A stretch of DNA of 64,000 nt from contig CP012813.1 in the NCBI GenBank assembly GCA_001936135.1, forward strand, positions 2,046,001 to 2,110,000, in the 5' to 3' direction. The position numbers and the translations under genes were made by a program. Below are positions 50,901-60,309 of the stretch, piece by piece (positions within the stretch are counted from its first letter, which is position 1; each line of letters starts with the position of its first letter). The DNA is from Saccharomycopsis fibuligera x Saccharomycopsis cf. fibuligera. Its lineage: Eukaryota; Ascomycota; Saccharomycetes; Ascoideales; Saccharomycopsidaceae. A model generated the notes under the pieces. It was given only the letters and a program-made list of their open reading frames with translations, had not been told where the DNA came from and searched no databases.

Positions 50901-51122
50901 ATCAACAATAAGCCAGCTGTTACTAGCGCTAATAACGCCGCCACTACTACTAAAAAAAGAAGACAATCTTCAGTAATGGAAGCCAATCAGGAAGGATTGG
51001 TGTTTACAGAGAATGGATTGTTTAGTGAGAATGTTTTATTAGGGGTTGAAGAGTTTCTTGCGGAAACCGGAGATATTGACAATGATGAGCTAAGCGGACT
51101 CCTCAGTGGGATTCAATTTTAA
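48000..51122 (+). CDS. IFH1: Ifh1/Crf1-like ribosomal-protein gene coregulator
   Basis: Ifh1 binds the forkhead factor Fhl1 and activates ribosomal-protein genes. This 1040-residue protein is Asn/Ser-rich with long Asp/Glu runs (about 120-165 and 320-360), basic patches and little globular sequence, as in Ifh1. The recognisable block is at about 735-785: SRTVKEVLSS, then PRMATW, RPFEIIDGLTTRSV, which I associate with the forkhead-binding region of Ifh1/Crf1. A C-terminal segment (VLLGVEEFLAETGDIDNDEL) is acidic and helical. The ATG at 48000 is used; an internal ATG at 48126 (MPRKTTK) is also plausible. Identity is moderate, resting on the short motif and composition. Confidence 0.6.
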   Translation: MNNISTTHKHTTKHNYSNAHINNKLPRQKKLNNNSQTNNQPVMPRKTTKATPKSPKKYASKNLSKLKNSQKSTVKVDNKSNKKYGHPPRTQKYSTKKHANNNKKARRFSLISDDSSDVSFSNDEEEEEIDELNSDQGSINVEIEDYESSEDDDDDDDDDDEEDSSSSDSDVDFVKLTAQRKKALKAAKGLATKRTGHKTTGQSKRKASIHEPKVQANNHSDVYNNTNHSEDDGSDINFSFEFELSDNENVAAKLEKEDVGEEVKNVAAGSDKRKNSTKKKLQRRLTNLDKANLLPVPKINEDSDLPLSSVDTSDNENAILTDSSSDDDDEEEEGGDNAKSTSNDDDDDQEIDNDKLAAAIAADENDHPDAYDDETLAEKKKKKLRGLKSRGNSIIGVSSSKSLTGYSDNDNEHAVLSDDDDFLDRETAILLDQIKSENDLYFMNDGFLNNNDLFLGLDNEDLMNVHSNSNNDNSLKKPIVPRMSIVEDPKDVVLREKLKKRVNSRRASKVENNNTKNADEDDDEVIEFVSDDEDKKKDNGINKNDDEEESEIELSVFDDLYYKSSAPFSFSSLNLNNDEDSNNKNDNKYLDAYDQTGDDAYFWDYLLGDGNSNIENGSGNNEPNNSNLVDVSNKLKKIRTKSNRSNSTRKFSNQQKSNLNSRHASINKSQHNAKRASTGHHDSINNMGAMSFDLALGTNEDFMDYQTFFSEEDDELTDEEENLPISSAKNIGSRTVKEVLSSAKVNGGGAPRMATWIAAKDRPFEIIDGLTTRSVLPYTKNSNSSYTVSSGSVGIDGKFGSSSGNNAIHKRNVSIGSDLKFDEFFNLSELEENIDDSINWTALTSNNSLNKRKVPLTAFRNKSSSSNNSNIAGTSATEFNRRYSNAAAAAVASRTSFLSNNLNGNNGGSNGGVVNNSSNAGNHDNIRSRSNSKTRSFRAHSVSNSNKIRRNLKQNLLKQQPKDSKFIINNKPAVTSANNAATTTKKRRQSSVMEANQEGLVFTENGLFSENVLLGVEEFLAETGDIDNDELSGLLSGIQF

Positions 51123-52790
51123 GCTCAAAACAACTAGAAATTAACTTGAACAAATTTTATGAATGCGATGAGAAATTTTTTCTGTTTCTTTACCTTTTTT
51201 TATAATACCTTATTTTTCCCCTTTATGTTTTTAGTCATAACTGGTGTATTTTATTTTCTCCGTACTGACATAAACTTTACTATATTATTACTATGTCATA
51301 ACTACATAATGACGTTTTCCTATATAAGTTTTTATTGTTTGTCTTTTTTTTGTTTTCATCCTAATTTGATCATTTTAATAAATACGATAATATTGGTTGG
51401 TTTTCCACTTCTCCTAATGTCTATTGTGTAGATATTGACTATACTTACGATTATGCGTCGTATGATGATCTACCTTTTAAATAGAACATAAGTTCTCCTC
51501 TCAGCACAATAATTTTGTTGTATTTTATAAAGTAGGTGGTTTTCCAACTGGAGAAAACTGCTTTAGAATAATGGCCTCCCAAAGGACGCGAAGTATTTTA
51601 GTAAAAAGCCGGATTTACGAGTTTTTCCTTGAAAAATTTTTTTTCTCTGTTTTTCCGAGGAATTTACCGAGAATGGGAACAACAACACGCCAACCCATGA
51701 CTGCAGCAGCGAACCATCAAGCAAATGCAGTCAAAAAAGAAAAAAAATGAGACAAAATACACGGCCTCGAAGGAATACACTGTGTGCTTGTTTACAGGTT
51801 ATCGCAGTGATCTGCGTTTTGTTTTATATTGCCTGAATTATAGTGTAAAGCCCGCTTAGGGTTTCTTACCAACTTGAGACAATGTATATTTTCAATAGTT
51901 GTAAAGCCAATTTTGCAAAATGCATTTTAGTCAATTGAGTCAAGTTAAAAGCTGAAAAAATTTCAGGTATCACTATACATGTGCATGAACTACGACAATG
52001 GGCTGCCGTGGCACTGCGTTGGGAAGCCCCCCACAATGAGTAAAAATGGATGTCTTCTGTCAATTCATTGGTTCTTGTCCTTCCCCCGGAAACCACTAAT
52101 TTATGCCGCCTGGAAAATTATTATTGATTGAAAGCAGACGCAGAAGCAGGAGGCGTAGAAGAAAAAAATTTTCTTCGATTAGCTGCTAGTACACATACTC
52201 TCTAGGGAATACACTACGATATAAGCCAACAGATATTATTCATTTAGCAATGTGGCCAGTGGTAACTAATATTTCAATATTTCCACAGATAGTCGTTCGG
52301 CTGTTTCACGTACTCTCAAGCGTGTAACGGCAAACAAAAACGTATTGGGCACTACCATGATACGGTTTTAAGACTACATTCCTATTAGAGTGCTATTGCT
52401 TACCGAACCGGGACCATTTAATGTTTCAATCTACTCGTAAATCGTTATAGTGTAAGCTCAGGCGGTGTCTCAGTGTAGTATGGCGGCGTGCGCTTAGTAG
52501 TACTTCCCCGACGGTCATAAATCTCACCCAAAGTCATCGCGGCACTCCTATTAATTCCAGCTATTGTTTCTGTAGGAGAATTTTCTCTGGCTCATGTTCA
52601 AGGTATATCTATTTCTCTAGCTGCTGCTGCTGTTGCTGCTGACTGTTGTTTTTTGTTCGAAAGTTGAGTGTGTGTCAAACTAGTATACCCCTACCCCTTT
52701 CCACATCAGCTAGCATAGTCATCTCTGTATCGCTCAGTTCTCGAACTTCTCAACTCTCAATTATCAATCCTTGATCTTCAATATCCAAAA
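51123..52790. other. 1.7-kb intergenic region upstream of LMO1
   Basis: Early T-rich DNA follows the IFH1-like stop. The rest contains no supportable gene. A CTG/TTG trinucleotide run lies at about 52619-52650, and a pyrimidine-rich leader precedes the ATG at 52791. Confidence 0.5.
52619..52650 (+). repeat. CTG/TTG trinucleotide microsatellite
   Basis: Nine or so consecutive GCT/GTT units in the LMO1 upstream region. Confidence 0.7.
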
Positions 52791-55073
52791 ATGAGTCTTC
52801 CAGCTACAAGCAAGGAGTTGAAGGTTTACCTTAAAGAATTTAAACGAAATCAACCCGACGAGAAACTCCCCATATCAGTATCTTCCACTCTTGTGCTGGC
52901 TTTCAAGCAACAATTACATGTCAATCCTCATGAATCTGTCGCTGCTTTATCTGCTTTGGTGCATTTCATTCCTGCTTCAGATGAGAATCAAGCTCTTTTC
53001 AATGACAAGGATTTTTTGAAAAACCTACTTAGATATTCCATCCGTCATCCTTTAGACAATGCTCCCTTCAATATTGTTATCACTTTCTTGAGAGGCGATT
53101 TCTTCACAGAACAGACCACAATTCACAATAACAACAATGACTCTTACCGACTTTTTCTATCAATACTTTACAAAAACAAGCAATTTTTAGCAAACGTTAT
53201 TCCCAGATTCAATCTGAAAGATCAAAATACGTGTATAATAACCATCCAATTTTTGGCAAGCTTGTATATAGTAATGACTTACAAATGCAACGCTGAATAC
53301 ACTTTAGCCTCATTAATTCTTCTTCGGGAAGTTGACATGCCTCGGGTCATTAGACATTTGATTTATAAATACAATGTGCTTCCAGTGGCCAATTTCATGT
53401 CCAAATTTGCAGAAATGAGCCATACTATTTATCTTTGCTTCCAGTTGATTGCCACTACCAAGTATACCATAGATAATAGTCCTACTTATAATAAATTGCT
53501 CTCGGATATTTGTGCCAGTACTAAGACTTTGGCATATTTCAAAATAAAAGGATTAACTGAGCAGCAAATTTTTGAAAAAATGGATTTCACCTCAAATCCA
53601 AAGCTGTATCTTAGCAAAAGGTATCATGTTTTGGTTCTCATCACCATCAATGTGTTTTTAAAGAATCCTGAATCAAGAGAATTTAAGATAAATTGCGAAA
53701 AGCAACATTGTTTAGTAGGAAATTTTGCAAATCGATATCCAATTTGGAAGTTTGTATTTGAGCTTGCAAATTTCTTGGAATACAAGTTTTTCACCATTTC
53801 AAATCCTAACTTTTCCGCAATTAGTAAGTTCAAAATTTACACTGATGAGTTATTGCTAACATTGTTGAACAAGTCTTTGATTTACTGGCTGAATTCTGGT
53901 GCGACAAATGATAACCCAGATGATTTAGGGTTCATTATAAATTTACTCAAAATTGATCTTCAATACTTGAATTTGAATTTAACCACCATTAAAGAATTCG
54001 GAAAGGCGTCCGAGAGATTAGTGACTGAGTTAAGTTATGATAAAATTAGAAAGATCCAGTTACGATTCTTGAAAGATGATCAATATTTGGATTTTATGAA
54101 TTTCAAAGACTTGCAAACTTATAATGAAGTGTTGATCCATAGTTTGAAAGTTTTCTTTATAAATGAAAAATTAATGGAATTAAACAAAGGTATGGCATGT
54201 TTTACTCAAAACCCGACTGAGTTCAGCAGCCGTCAAAGATCAAAAGCGGCTCCCAAGATTTTTATTGCATTGTCCCCTAATAGGAACTATATCATGTACA
54301 AGGAAATACCCGTCAATGTGGATGTCAAATCAATTACTAATGATATAATTGAAAACAGCGATGATTGCAAAAAAATATTTATCCACTCAATCAAAAAAGT
54401 CACCGCTGATAAGATTCTTACACAAAAACCATTGGGATATGATCGAAATTTCACTTTCTCAAGAGACAGGTACCGATCATTGCAAGTTGCAGCTTCTGGT
54501 AACCAAAAGTTTGCTGCGGCTAATAAAGTTTTTATTTCTTCCAAAAATGTCATTACCCAGATTAAATTAATTGGCAAATCAAATAACGAAATATTATTAT
54601 CTTTTTATACGGAAACCGAACGCAGTGCTACGTTATGGTTAGATACCATAAATTTGCTAACTAATAGACTACAGTTTTCTGGAGTTACCGAAGAAACAAA
54701 AGCTCACATGGAGCAATTATTTGACATCAAGAAATCATTGCAATTGGTGCCTTTGAGTTCTATTTACAATAACATTATCATTGATTTGTATACTACACAT
54801 AATTCCAGCACCGGTGAACCAAAAGCTGATGGAGAAGCAGCAACTACGAAGAACTTTTTGGAAATAAGTGGTGTTGATTTTGAAGACACCGAAGATAATA
54901 GTAAACGATTCAAGAAATTTTTGTCTTTGTTGAATAACTCTGGTCCTACTTCACAGAAACAATATGATGTTTCAAAGGATTCAAATAGTTCAATTGCTGG
55001 AAGTGTTAGTAGTGAAATGGAATACAGTTATGATGAATTAGTACTGGTAGCTAGTGATTTTTATTATTCCTAA
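52791..55073 (+). CDS. LMO1: ELMO/CED-12-like protein
   Basis: Yeast Lmo1 with Dck1 forms a DOCK-ELMO type Rho5 activating complex linked to mitophagy and the oxidative-stress response. The 760-residue protein begins with helical repeats of armadillo character (ESVAALSALVHFIPASDENQALF), has a central helical region, and a C-terminal PH-like domain (about 530-625; IKLIGKSNNEILLSFYTETERSATLW) followed by a low-complexity acidic tail. S. cerevisiae Lmo1 has 665 residues. The frame is intact, with the ATG at 52791 in good context. Assignment rests on overall architecture; confidence is moderate. Confidence 0.65.
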   Translation: MSLPATSKELKVYLKEFKRNQPDEKLPISVSSTLVLAFKQQLHVNPHESVAALSALVHFIPASDENQALFNDKDFLKNLLRYSIRHPLDNAPFNIVITFLRGDFFTEQTTIHNNNNDSYRLFLSILYKNKQFLANVIPRFNLKDQNTCIITIQFLASLYIVMTYKCNAEYTLASLILLREVDMPRVIRHLIYKYNVLPVANFMSKFAEMSHTIYLCFQLIATTKYTIDNSPTYNKLLSDICASTKTLAYFKIKGLTEQQIFEKMDFTSNPKLYLSKRYHVLVLITINVFLKNPESREFKINCEKQHCLVGNFANRYPIWKFVFELANFLEYKFFTISNPNFSAISKFKIYTDELLLTLLNKSLIYWLNSGATNDNPDDLGFIINLLKIDLQYLNLNLTTIKEFGKASERLVTELSYDKIRKIQLRFLKDDQYLDFMNFKDLQTYNEVLIHSLKVFFINEKLMELNKGMACFTQNPTEFSSRQRSKAAPKIFIALSPNRNYIMYKEIPVNVDVKSITNDIIENSDDCKKIFIHSIKKVTADKILTQKPLGYDRNFTFSRDRYRSLQVAASGNQKFAAANKVFISSKNVITQIKLIGKSNNEILLSFYTETERSATLWLDTINLLTNRLQFSGVTEETKAHMEQLFDIKKSLQLVPLSSIYNNIIIDLYTTHNSSTGEPKADGEAATTKNFLEISGVDFEDTEDNSKRFKKFLSLLNNSGPTSQKQYDVSKDSNSSIAGSVSSEMEYSYDELVLVASDFYYS

Positions 55074-55972
55074 GGCAATGCAATAGATCAAAGAATGTAT
55101 ATTAATTAATAATGGATGAAGGAATTTTTTTTCTTTTTTTTTTATTTCCATTAATTTGCTTGAATGTTGCATTTTTATATGTGTGTTCTCTGTGTACGGT
55201 GCGATGAAGCTAACAAATGAAGAAACAGAAGGAAGCATGTAGTTAGAAATTTTCAAAGTGACATGTTGCTTTTTTTTTTCTTCTTGTCAGCCGACAGTAA
55301 ATGATCCTATCTTGGCCTTGTAAAGGTGTGTATCGAGACAAAGATGATATGCCACGTACTGCGGGAAACGAGGGCGTATATATACAGCAAATCCGGAATA
55401 CAATGGCTCATGTTCAATGCCATATCTTTGCGGATCGGAATAAGCACATGGGGTTTCTCCGACTATTTGCTGGGATATTTGCGGCTATCATAAATTGAAT
55501 TGAATCCCAACCAAAGATCTAAGATCCTAGCAAGCTAAAAACTGAAAGGATTTCGTATCCTCAGCGGGGATTCACTTTACGCGACGTTATCATTTTAGCC
55601 GACACCTTCTGCTTGAACTATTGTTGTTGCTGTTGTTGTTTATGTAGCCTTTGGCATATTTAAAGTAAAACCCAACTCCGTGTCTAAAGCCGCAAACCGG
55701 CCAAGCCCCGGGGACTTGAACCTTTTTGCGAACCAAGAATTGCTGTTTTGGTCTGGTCGTGGTTTTGTCTTCCTGATGTCATTCGTGATCGTAATTAAAA
55801 CTGGACGTATGGGGTACATATGCAGCCTCCTGTGGGTCATTAATCATCTTCTCGTCCTCATTATTGCCGGCCAAGCTTATATATAGATGCTATTGAGGAT
55901 CTCTGTTCTTGATCTCATGTGGCAGATTGAACATTGTATCAAAGTTGTTTTGCACACTTATATCTAGCAAAT
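55074..55972. other. Intergenic, promoter of the sugar transporter
   Basis: It contains a T-tract at about 55126-55142, another near 55270, GTT trinucleotides near 55620 and a TATA-like TATATATAG at about 55878. No gene is supported. Confidence 0.5.
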
Positions 55973-57520
55973 ATGAGATTGCCGGTCTTCTATAACACCT
56001 ATGTTATCGCCACTATAGCCACTGTTGGCGGTGCGCTTTTTGGCTTTGATATCTCCTCAATGTCTGCCATCATTGGCACTCCACAATACACTAAATACTT
56101 CAATAAACCAGACTCAACTTTACAAGGGGGTATCACTGCCAGCATGTCTGCTGGATCACTTTTTGGATCGATATTATCAGGCGCAGTTTGTGATCATTTG
56201 GGTCGACGTAAAACCATCCAGTTAAGTTGCGTGTTTTGGATCATTGGTTGTGTGCTTACTGCTGCAGCACAAAATGTGCCTATGTTAATTGTTGGAAGAA
56301 TATGCAATGGTATTACAGTTGGATTTACTTCCTCTCAGGTGCCAGTTTATTTGAGTGAGGTTTCGAGAAGAACAGTTCGAGGAAAGATTGTTGGCTGTCA
56401 GCAATGGGCTATCGACTGGGGTAAAGTCATCATGTACTATATTGGATATGGTTGTTCTTTCATCGATGGGACAGCTAGCTTTAGAATTCCATGGATATTG
56501 CAAGTAATTCCAGCCCTCATTTTATTATTTTTTATGCTTTGCTTGCCTGAGTCCCCAAGATGGTTGGCTTCAAAGGGAAGATGGGAAGAAGCAATGGAAG
56601 TGCTTGCTAATGTTCATGCAAAAGGTGATAATAATGATGCAGAAGTATTAGCAGAAATGTTGGAAATTAGAGAAATGGTGGAAATTGAAAGCACAAAATC
56701 TAACTCTTTTATGGAACTCTACACAAAAAAGAATTTTTTCCGAACTTTCACCGCCATGTTTTGTCAATGTTTCCAACAATTAACTGGTGGTAATGTGGTG
56801 ATGTACTATGTGGTATATATTTTCCAAATGGCAGGGCTTACTGGGTCCGTGAATTTAATTTCCTCTTCAATGAATTATGTGATTTCTTTAGTTTTTACAC
56901 TTCCAACACTTTTCATAATGGATAAGGTTGGACGCCGTCCATTGATGATATGGGGTGGTATAACTATGGCAATTTGCATGTACATTATCGGCGCTGTTTT
57001 GGCAGCAAAAGGTGAATACGTTGACGAAGTTGGCGGTAATAAAAATATTCACATCACATTGAAAAACTCTCCAGGCGCTTCAAGAACAGTGATGGCATTT
57101 TCTTACCTTTTTACTTTTTTCTATTCTCTTACTTGGGCACCAACTGCTTGGGTTTACTGTCCTGAAGTTTTCCCATTATATCTTCGTTCCAAAGGTATGG
57201 CAGCGGCAGCAGCTACTAATTGGAGTATGAATTTTGCCTTGGCATTCTATGTGCCACCAGCATTCAATAATATTGGTTGGAGAACATTTATAATGTTTGG
57301 TGTTTTTAACACATATGCTACTATTCATATCTTTTTCACATTTCCAGAAACTGCAAAGAAAACTTTAGAAGAAATTGATGAATTGTTTACTAAGGATGGT
57401 CCACGCCCATGGAAGACTAAGGTGGGAAGCACAAAGTTTGAACAAGTGGTGGAAGAGGTTAGAGATGATCCAAAAGCTACTACAGAGCACTTGGAAGAAA
57501 AATCAATAGAAAAGGTGTAA
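55973..57520 (+). CDS. HGT-type major facilitator sugar transporter
   Basis: This plasma-membrane proton-coupled hexose transporter belongs to the sugar porter family. The ATG at 55973 (MRLPVFYNTYVIATI) gives 515 residues; the frame continues 13 codons upstream only from a TTG. Signatures are GGALFGFDISSMSAIIG (TM1), DHLGRRKTIQ after TM2, PESPRWLASKGRWEEA before the central loop, QQLTGGNVVMYYVVYIFQMAG (TM7), DKVGRRPLM and FPETAKKTLEEIDELF after TM12. The overall pattern matches the Candida HGT / Kluyveromyces HGT1 high-affinity group rather than the HXT or STL1 groups. Substrate is not determined; glucose is most likely. Confidence 0.9.
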   Translation: MRLPVFYNTYVIATIATVGGALFGFDISSMSAIIGTPQYTKYFNKPDSTLQGGITASMSAGSLFGSILSGAVCDHLGRRKTIQLSCVFWIIGCVLTAAAQNVPMLIVGRICNGITVGFTSSQVPVYLSEVSRRTVRGKIVGCQQWAIDWGKVIMYYIGYGCSFIDGTASFRIPWILQVIPALILLFFMLCLPESPRWLASKGRWEEAMEVLANVHAKGDNNDAEVLAEMLEIREMVEIESTKSNSFMELYTKKNFFRTFTAMFCQCFQQLTGGNVVMYYVVYIFQMAGLTGSVNLISSSMNYVISLVFTLPTLFIMDKVGRRPLMIWGGITMAICMYIIGAVLAAKGEYVDEVGGNKNIHITLKNSPGASRTVMAFSYLFTFFYSLTWAPTAWVYCPEVFPLYLRSKGMAAAAATNWSMNFALAFYVPPAFNNIGWRTFIMFGVFNTYATIHIFFTFPETAKKTLEEIDELFTKDGPRPWKTKVGSTKFEQVVEEVRDDPKATTEHLEEKSIEKV

Positions 57521-59604
57521 TTATAGTGTTTGCATTTTATGGTATGATTTTTTCTCTTTTTTTATTTTCGAATTATTTTAATTGGTGATGTTTTTTGTTC
57601 TTTTTTCTTTTTTGCTCTTTTTTGGTTTTTGTTCTTTTTTGATTTTTTTTTCTTATCTTTTTTTTTTAAAGAAACCAATTTTTGAAAAAGCAGTTTATTC
57701 TCAATGCTCCTTTTTTTTTAACCCATACTCTTATGACTACTATATACAAAACTTTCTTTCCCCAGAACTGTAATTTCAAGTCTGCTATCTATGAACTGGG
57801 TTCTTTACAAGAATTCATATCTCAAAGAAAACTTTTCTAACACTGACTACGCAGCCAAGCTGTTCCATATTGCTTTTTCTCTATATAGGTGTAGTACGAG
57901 TGATTGGTATATCAAGCAATTATGTGTTGCTTATATACAATCAAATTGAAAACCGCGGACACTCTTGGTTAAATAGTCCAGTATCGAGTATCGTGGTTGA
58001 TGACAATATATTTCGTAAATAAGTGGTCACAACTTACACTTGAGGTCCTACACAATGGAAATCCGAAGTAACAAAAGAAAGAGAATTGGATGAATTGTTC
58101 TTAGTCTTCTGTTACAGAATGTGTTTATTTAAGTAAAAAAAAACTTGCCCTTCGATTCATCCACAGTTGGTTTTTTTATTTGTAAATTGAAAAAGGTAAT
58201 GCGCAACAATTACCGTGTGGAGACTCTTTCCCATTTACTGTTTTGTCAGCTAGTCGTGTTCCCGAAACAATCCATACCTTATGAAATAGTGTTTTAAAAA
58301 ACTTATTGTTTTGCGTTAAAGTCATATATAAAGAAAAAACCAAACATAAATTAATAAAAGGTTTGTTTTGATAATAAAAAATAATAAAACACTACGCCAC
58401 AAAAACACATTAGTATATTTCCAGGTTTGGCAAGTTTAGAAAATTTACAATTTAAGTAACCATGGAGTCCAAATCGGTGTAGTGAGACTGCCCAGCACGA
58501 GTGACAACGGAAAGCATACTAATTGGACCCACTACACATACCTGAAGGCATCGCCTTTGAGCAGCACTGATTCTGTTGTCCTCTCCTCTAGTAGTGAAGG
58601 GAAATCAATATACTGTAAGTTTAGTTATGAAGTAAAGTAGCTCTGTAATGTAATTGGTCGTATTTTACTTGTTTCTATTATAAAATATAGCTTTAAATAA
58701 ACTCTAATGGAATTTTTAATTCTTTTAGGAGTAACGGTACAGCTAACAGACGTTTTAAAGAGATAAAAATGTTTTCTATTCTAATATAACTATATCTGGT
58801 TTATAATATGTCATGTATGTTTACGCTATTGGTTGTGTTGAAAAAGCAAGTGAATTGCATAATATTCACTCAATAATATTATTTATAAGTGATTTATCTT
58901 TTCTTCCAGTTTTACCATATTTCGTTAAAAAATTATTACATAAAGAGAAATCAACTTCATATTGTAGTGTGATTTTTTGTTTTCACACACAAGACAAATT
59001 TATTATTTCTACATAAATGATAGAAAATATAGCATGATAAACTTATCTATATAGTATATACAGTATAGTTCAGTTGTAGTTATTTAGGTGAAACTTATCT
59101 ATGTAGTGATGCTGATTGGTAGATCAAGCGATGGATATATGAACTAAGTAAAACTAACTCGGAAAATAGCGATCAATTCTGATTAAATAGTCAATTTTCA
59201 GGTAGTGTCGTAGTAAACTGAATGCCAATATCTTTCTAACAGGGAAGTCACAGTCGAGAATAAATTAGGTAGGGATATTCCTATACTTATGTTACATATC
59301 GCTAAATAAAAGTATTCTGTTTTTCCAATTATATATACAGTAATTTCATTCCTCACCCATAATGCTCAGGTGATAAAAATTTTCCTCCACATCTTTGATG
59401 TTGTTCTCCTTAGCAACTATGCGTGCGCCCCAATGTTCTCGGCCGCAAAAGGCAGTTTACCAAAAATAAAAGATTATACCAAATGAACGGTATGAAAGAT
59501 GTTAATTGGTATAAATCCAACACAAGACCGTCAGATGATTTAAATGATAGTGTTTTGGAGAGTAAACAGTGATATTTGTCCCATTATTAAAAGTTTTTCA
59601 TCTA
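57521..59604. other. 2-kb gene-poor stretch between transporter and tRNA
   Basis: T-rich after the transporter, then AT-rich DNA with no supported gene. Segments at about 57880-58010 and 59090-59220 share scattered similarity (both contain TGATTGGTA-TATCAAGC-like and GTTAAATAGTC-like strings) and could be decayed repeats. A frame of about 60 codons near 58450-58640 lacks an ATG. Confidence 0.4.
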
Positions 59605-59702
59605 GCGGACTTAGCTCAGTTGGGAGAGCGTCAGACTGAAGTTCAACTTGTTTAGCTGAAAAAGATATCTGAAGGTCCTGTGTTCGATCCACAGAGTTCG
59701 CA
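59605..59702 (+). tRNA. tRNA-Phe (anticodon GAA) with 25-nt intron
   Basis: The acceptor arm GCGGACU pairs with AGUUCGC (one G-U), with discriminator A at 59702. The D arm (AGCTCAGTTGGGAGAGC) and T arm (CTGTGTTCGATCCACAG) are canonical. The anticodon stem UCAGA/UCUGA encloses CUGAAGA, with GAA at 59638-59640. The intron occupies 59642-59666, one base 3' of the anticodon, the usual place. The sequence is close to yeast tRNA-Phe. It marks the left edge of the mobile-looking region. Confidence 0.95.
59642..59666 (+). other. tRNA-Phe intron
   Basis: 25 nt between positions 37 and 38 of the tRNA; removing it restores a 7-nt anticodon loop. Confidence 0.9.
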
Positions 59703-60309
59703 TTTATTTTTATCTCCTTATTGTTAAATAATAATTTGGTTTAGTTTTCTGTTTTTGCTTGACTTCTTCGATTGTTGCAAGATACTACGCAGCTTGCGTC
59801 GCTTGGTGCTTGCAGCGGAGCGTGTCCTGTAAGCAATACCGAACGGAGCGTTATTTTAGATGTTTTTTTTTTCTTTTTTTTTTTTTTTCTGAAGTTAATT
59901 ACTTTTGGCATTTGTACAAAAATTTCATTAAGGTCGAGGTGTTATGCTCCTTATACCCATAGCGATGGACATGGGCAAAATGAAGTATAGATGAGGTGAC
60001 CGATCTTCCTTACTACTGCCTGCCCTCCTCGCCAACATTCCGGAGAAGAGTGCCACTACCGCCACACAGTTGTCAGAAGGCGGAAACTGGAGCGGTTGGC
60101 GGACACTGGAGCGGTTGGCGGACACTGGAGCGGTTGGCGGATGCTGGAGCGGTTGGCGGACACTGGAGCGGTTGGCGGATGCTGGAGCGGTTGGCGGATG
60201 CTGGTCCACGGTGCCTTCGTATCCGGCAGGGTGTGTGCGGACCGTGTGTTTTTGACCACGGACGCGGCCGTAGTGCCGGAACCCCGGAAGCCCGCGAGGA
60301 TGAGACTGA
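59703..60309. other. Junction region between tRNA and helicase, becoming GC-rich
   Basis: After a T-tract (about 59864-59888) the base composition shifts abruptly from AT-rich to GC-rich near 60000 and stays so to about 60420. The 19-bp minisatellite lies inside. Open frames on both strands here are by-products of high GC and the repeat. Confidence 0.6.
60080..60204 (+). repeat. 19-bp GC-rich minisatellite, about 6.5 copies
   Basis: Unit ACACTGGAGCGGTTGGCGG or ATGCTGGAGCGGTTGGCGG in tandem. The two unit types alternate irregularly, which suggests unequal exchange. The period is not a multiple of three, so it is unlikely to encode a repeated peptide in one frame. Confidence 0.95.

Noticed and set aside
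57880-59220. Two weakly similar 130-bp segments as solo LTRs near the tRNA
   Set aside because: Similarity is scattered, and no TG...CA ends or target duplications can be seen by eye.
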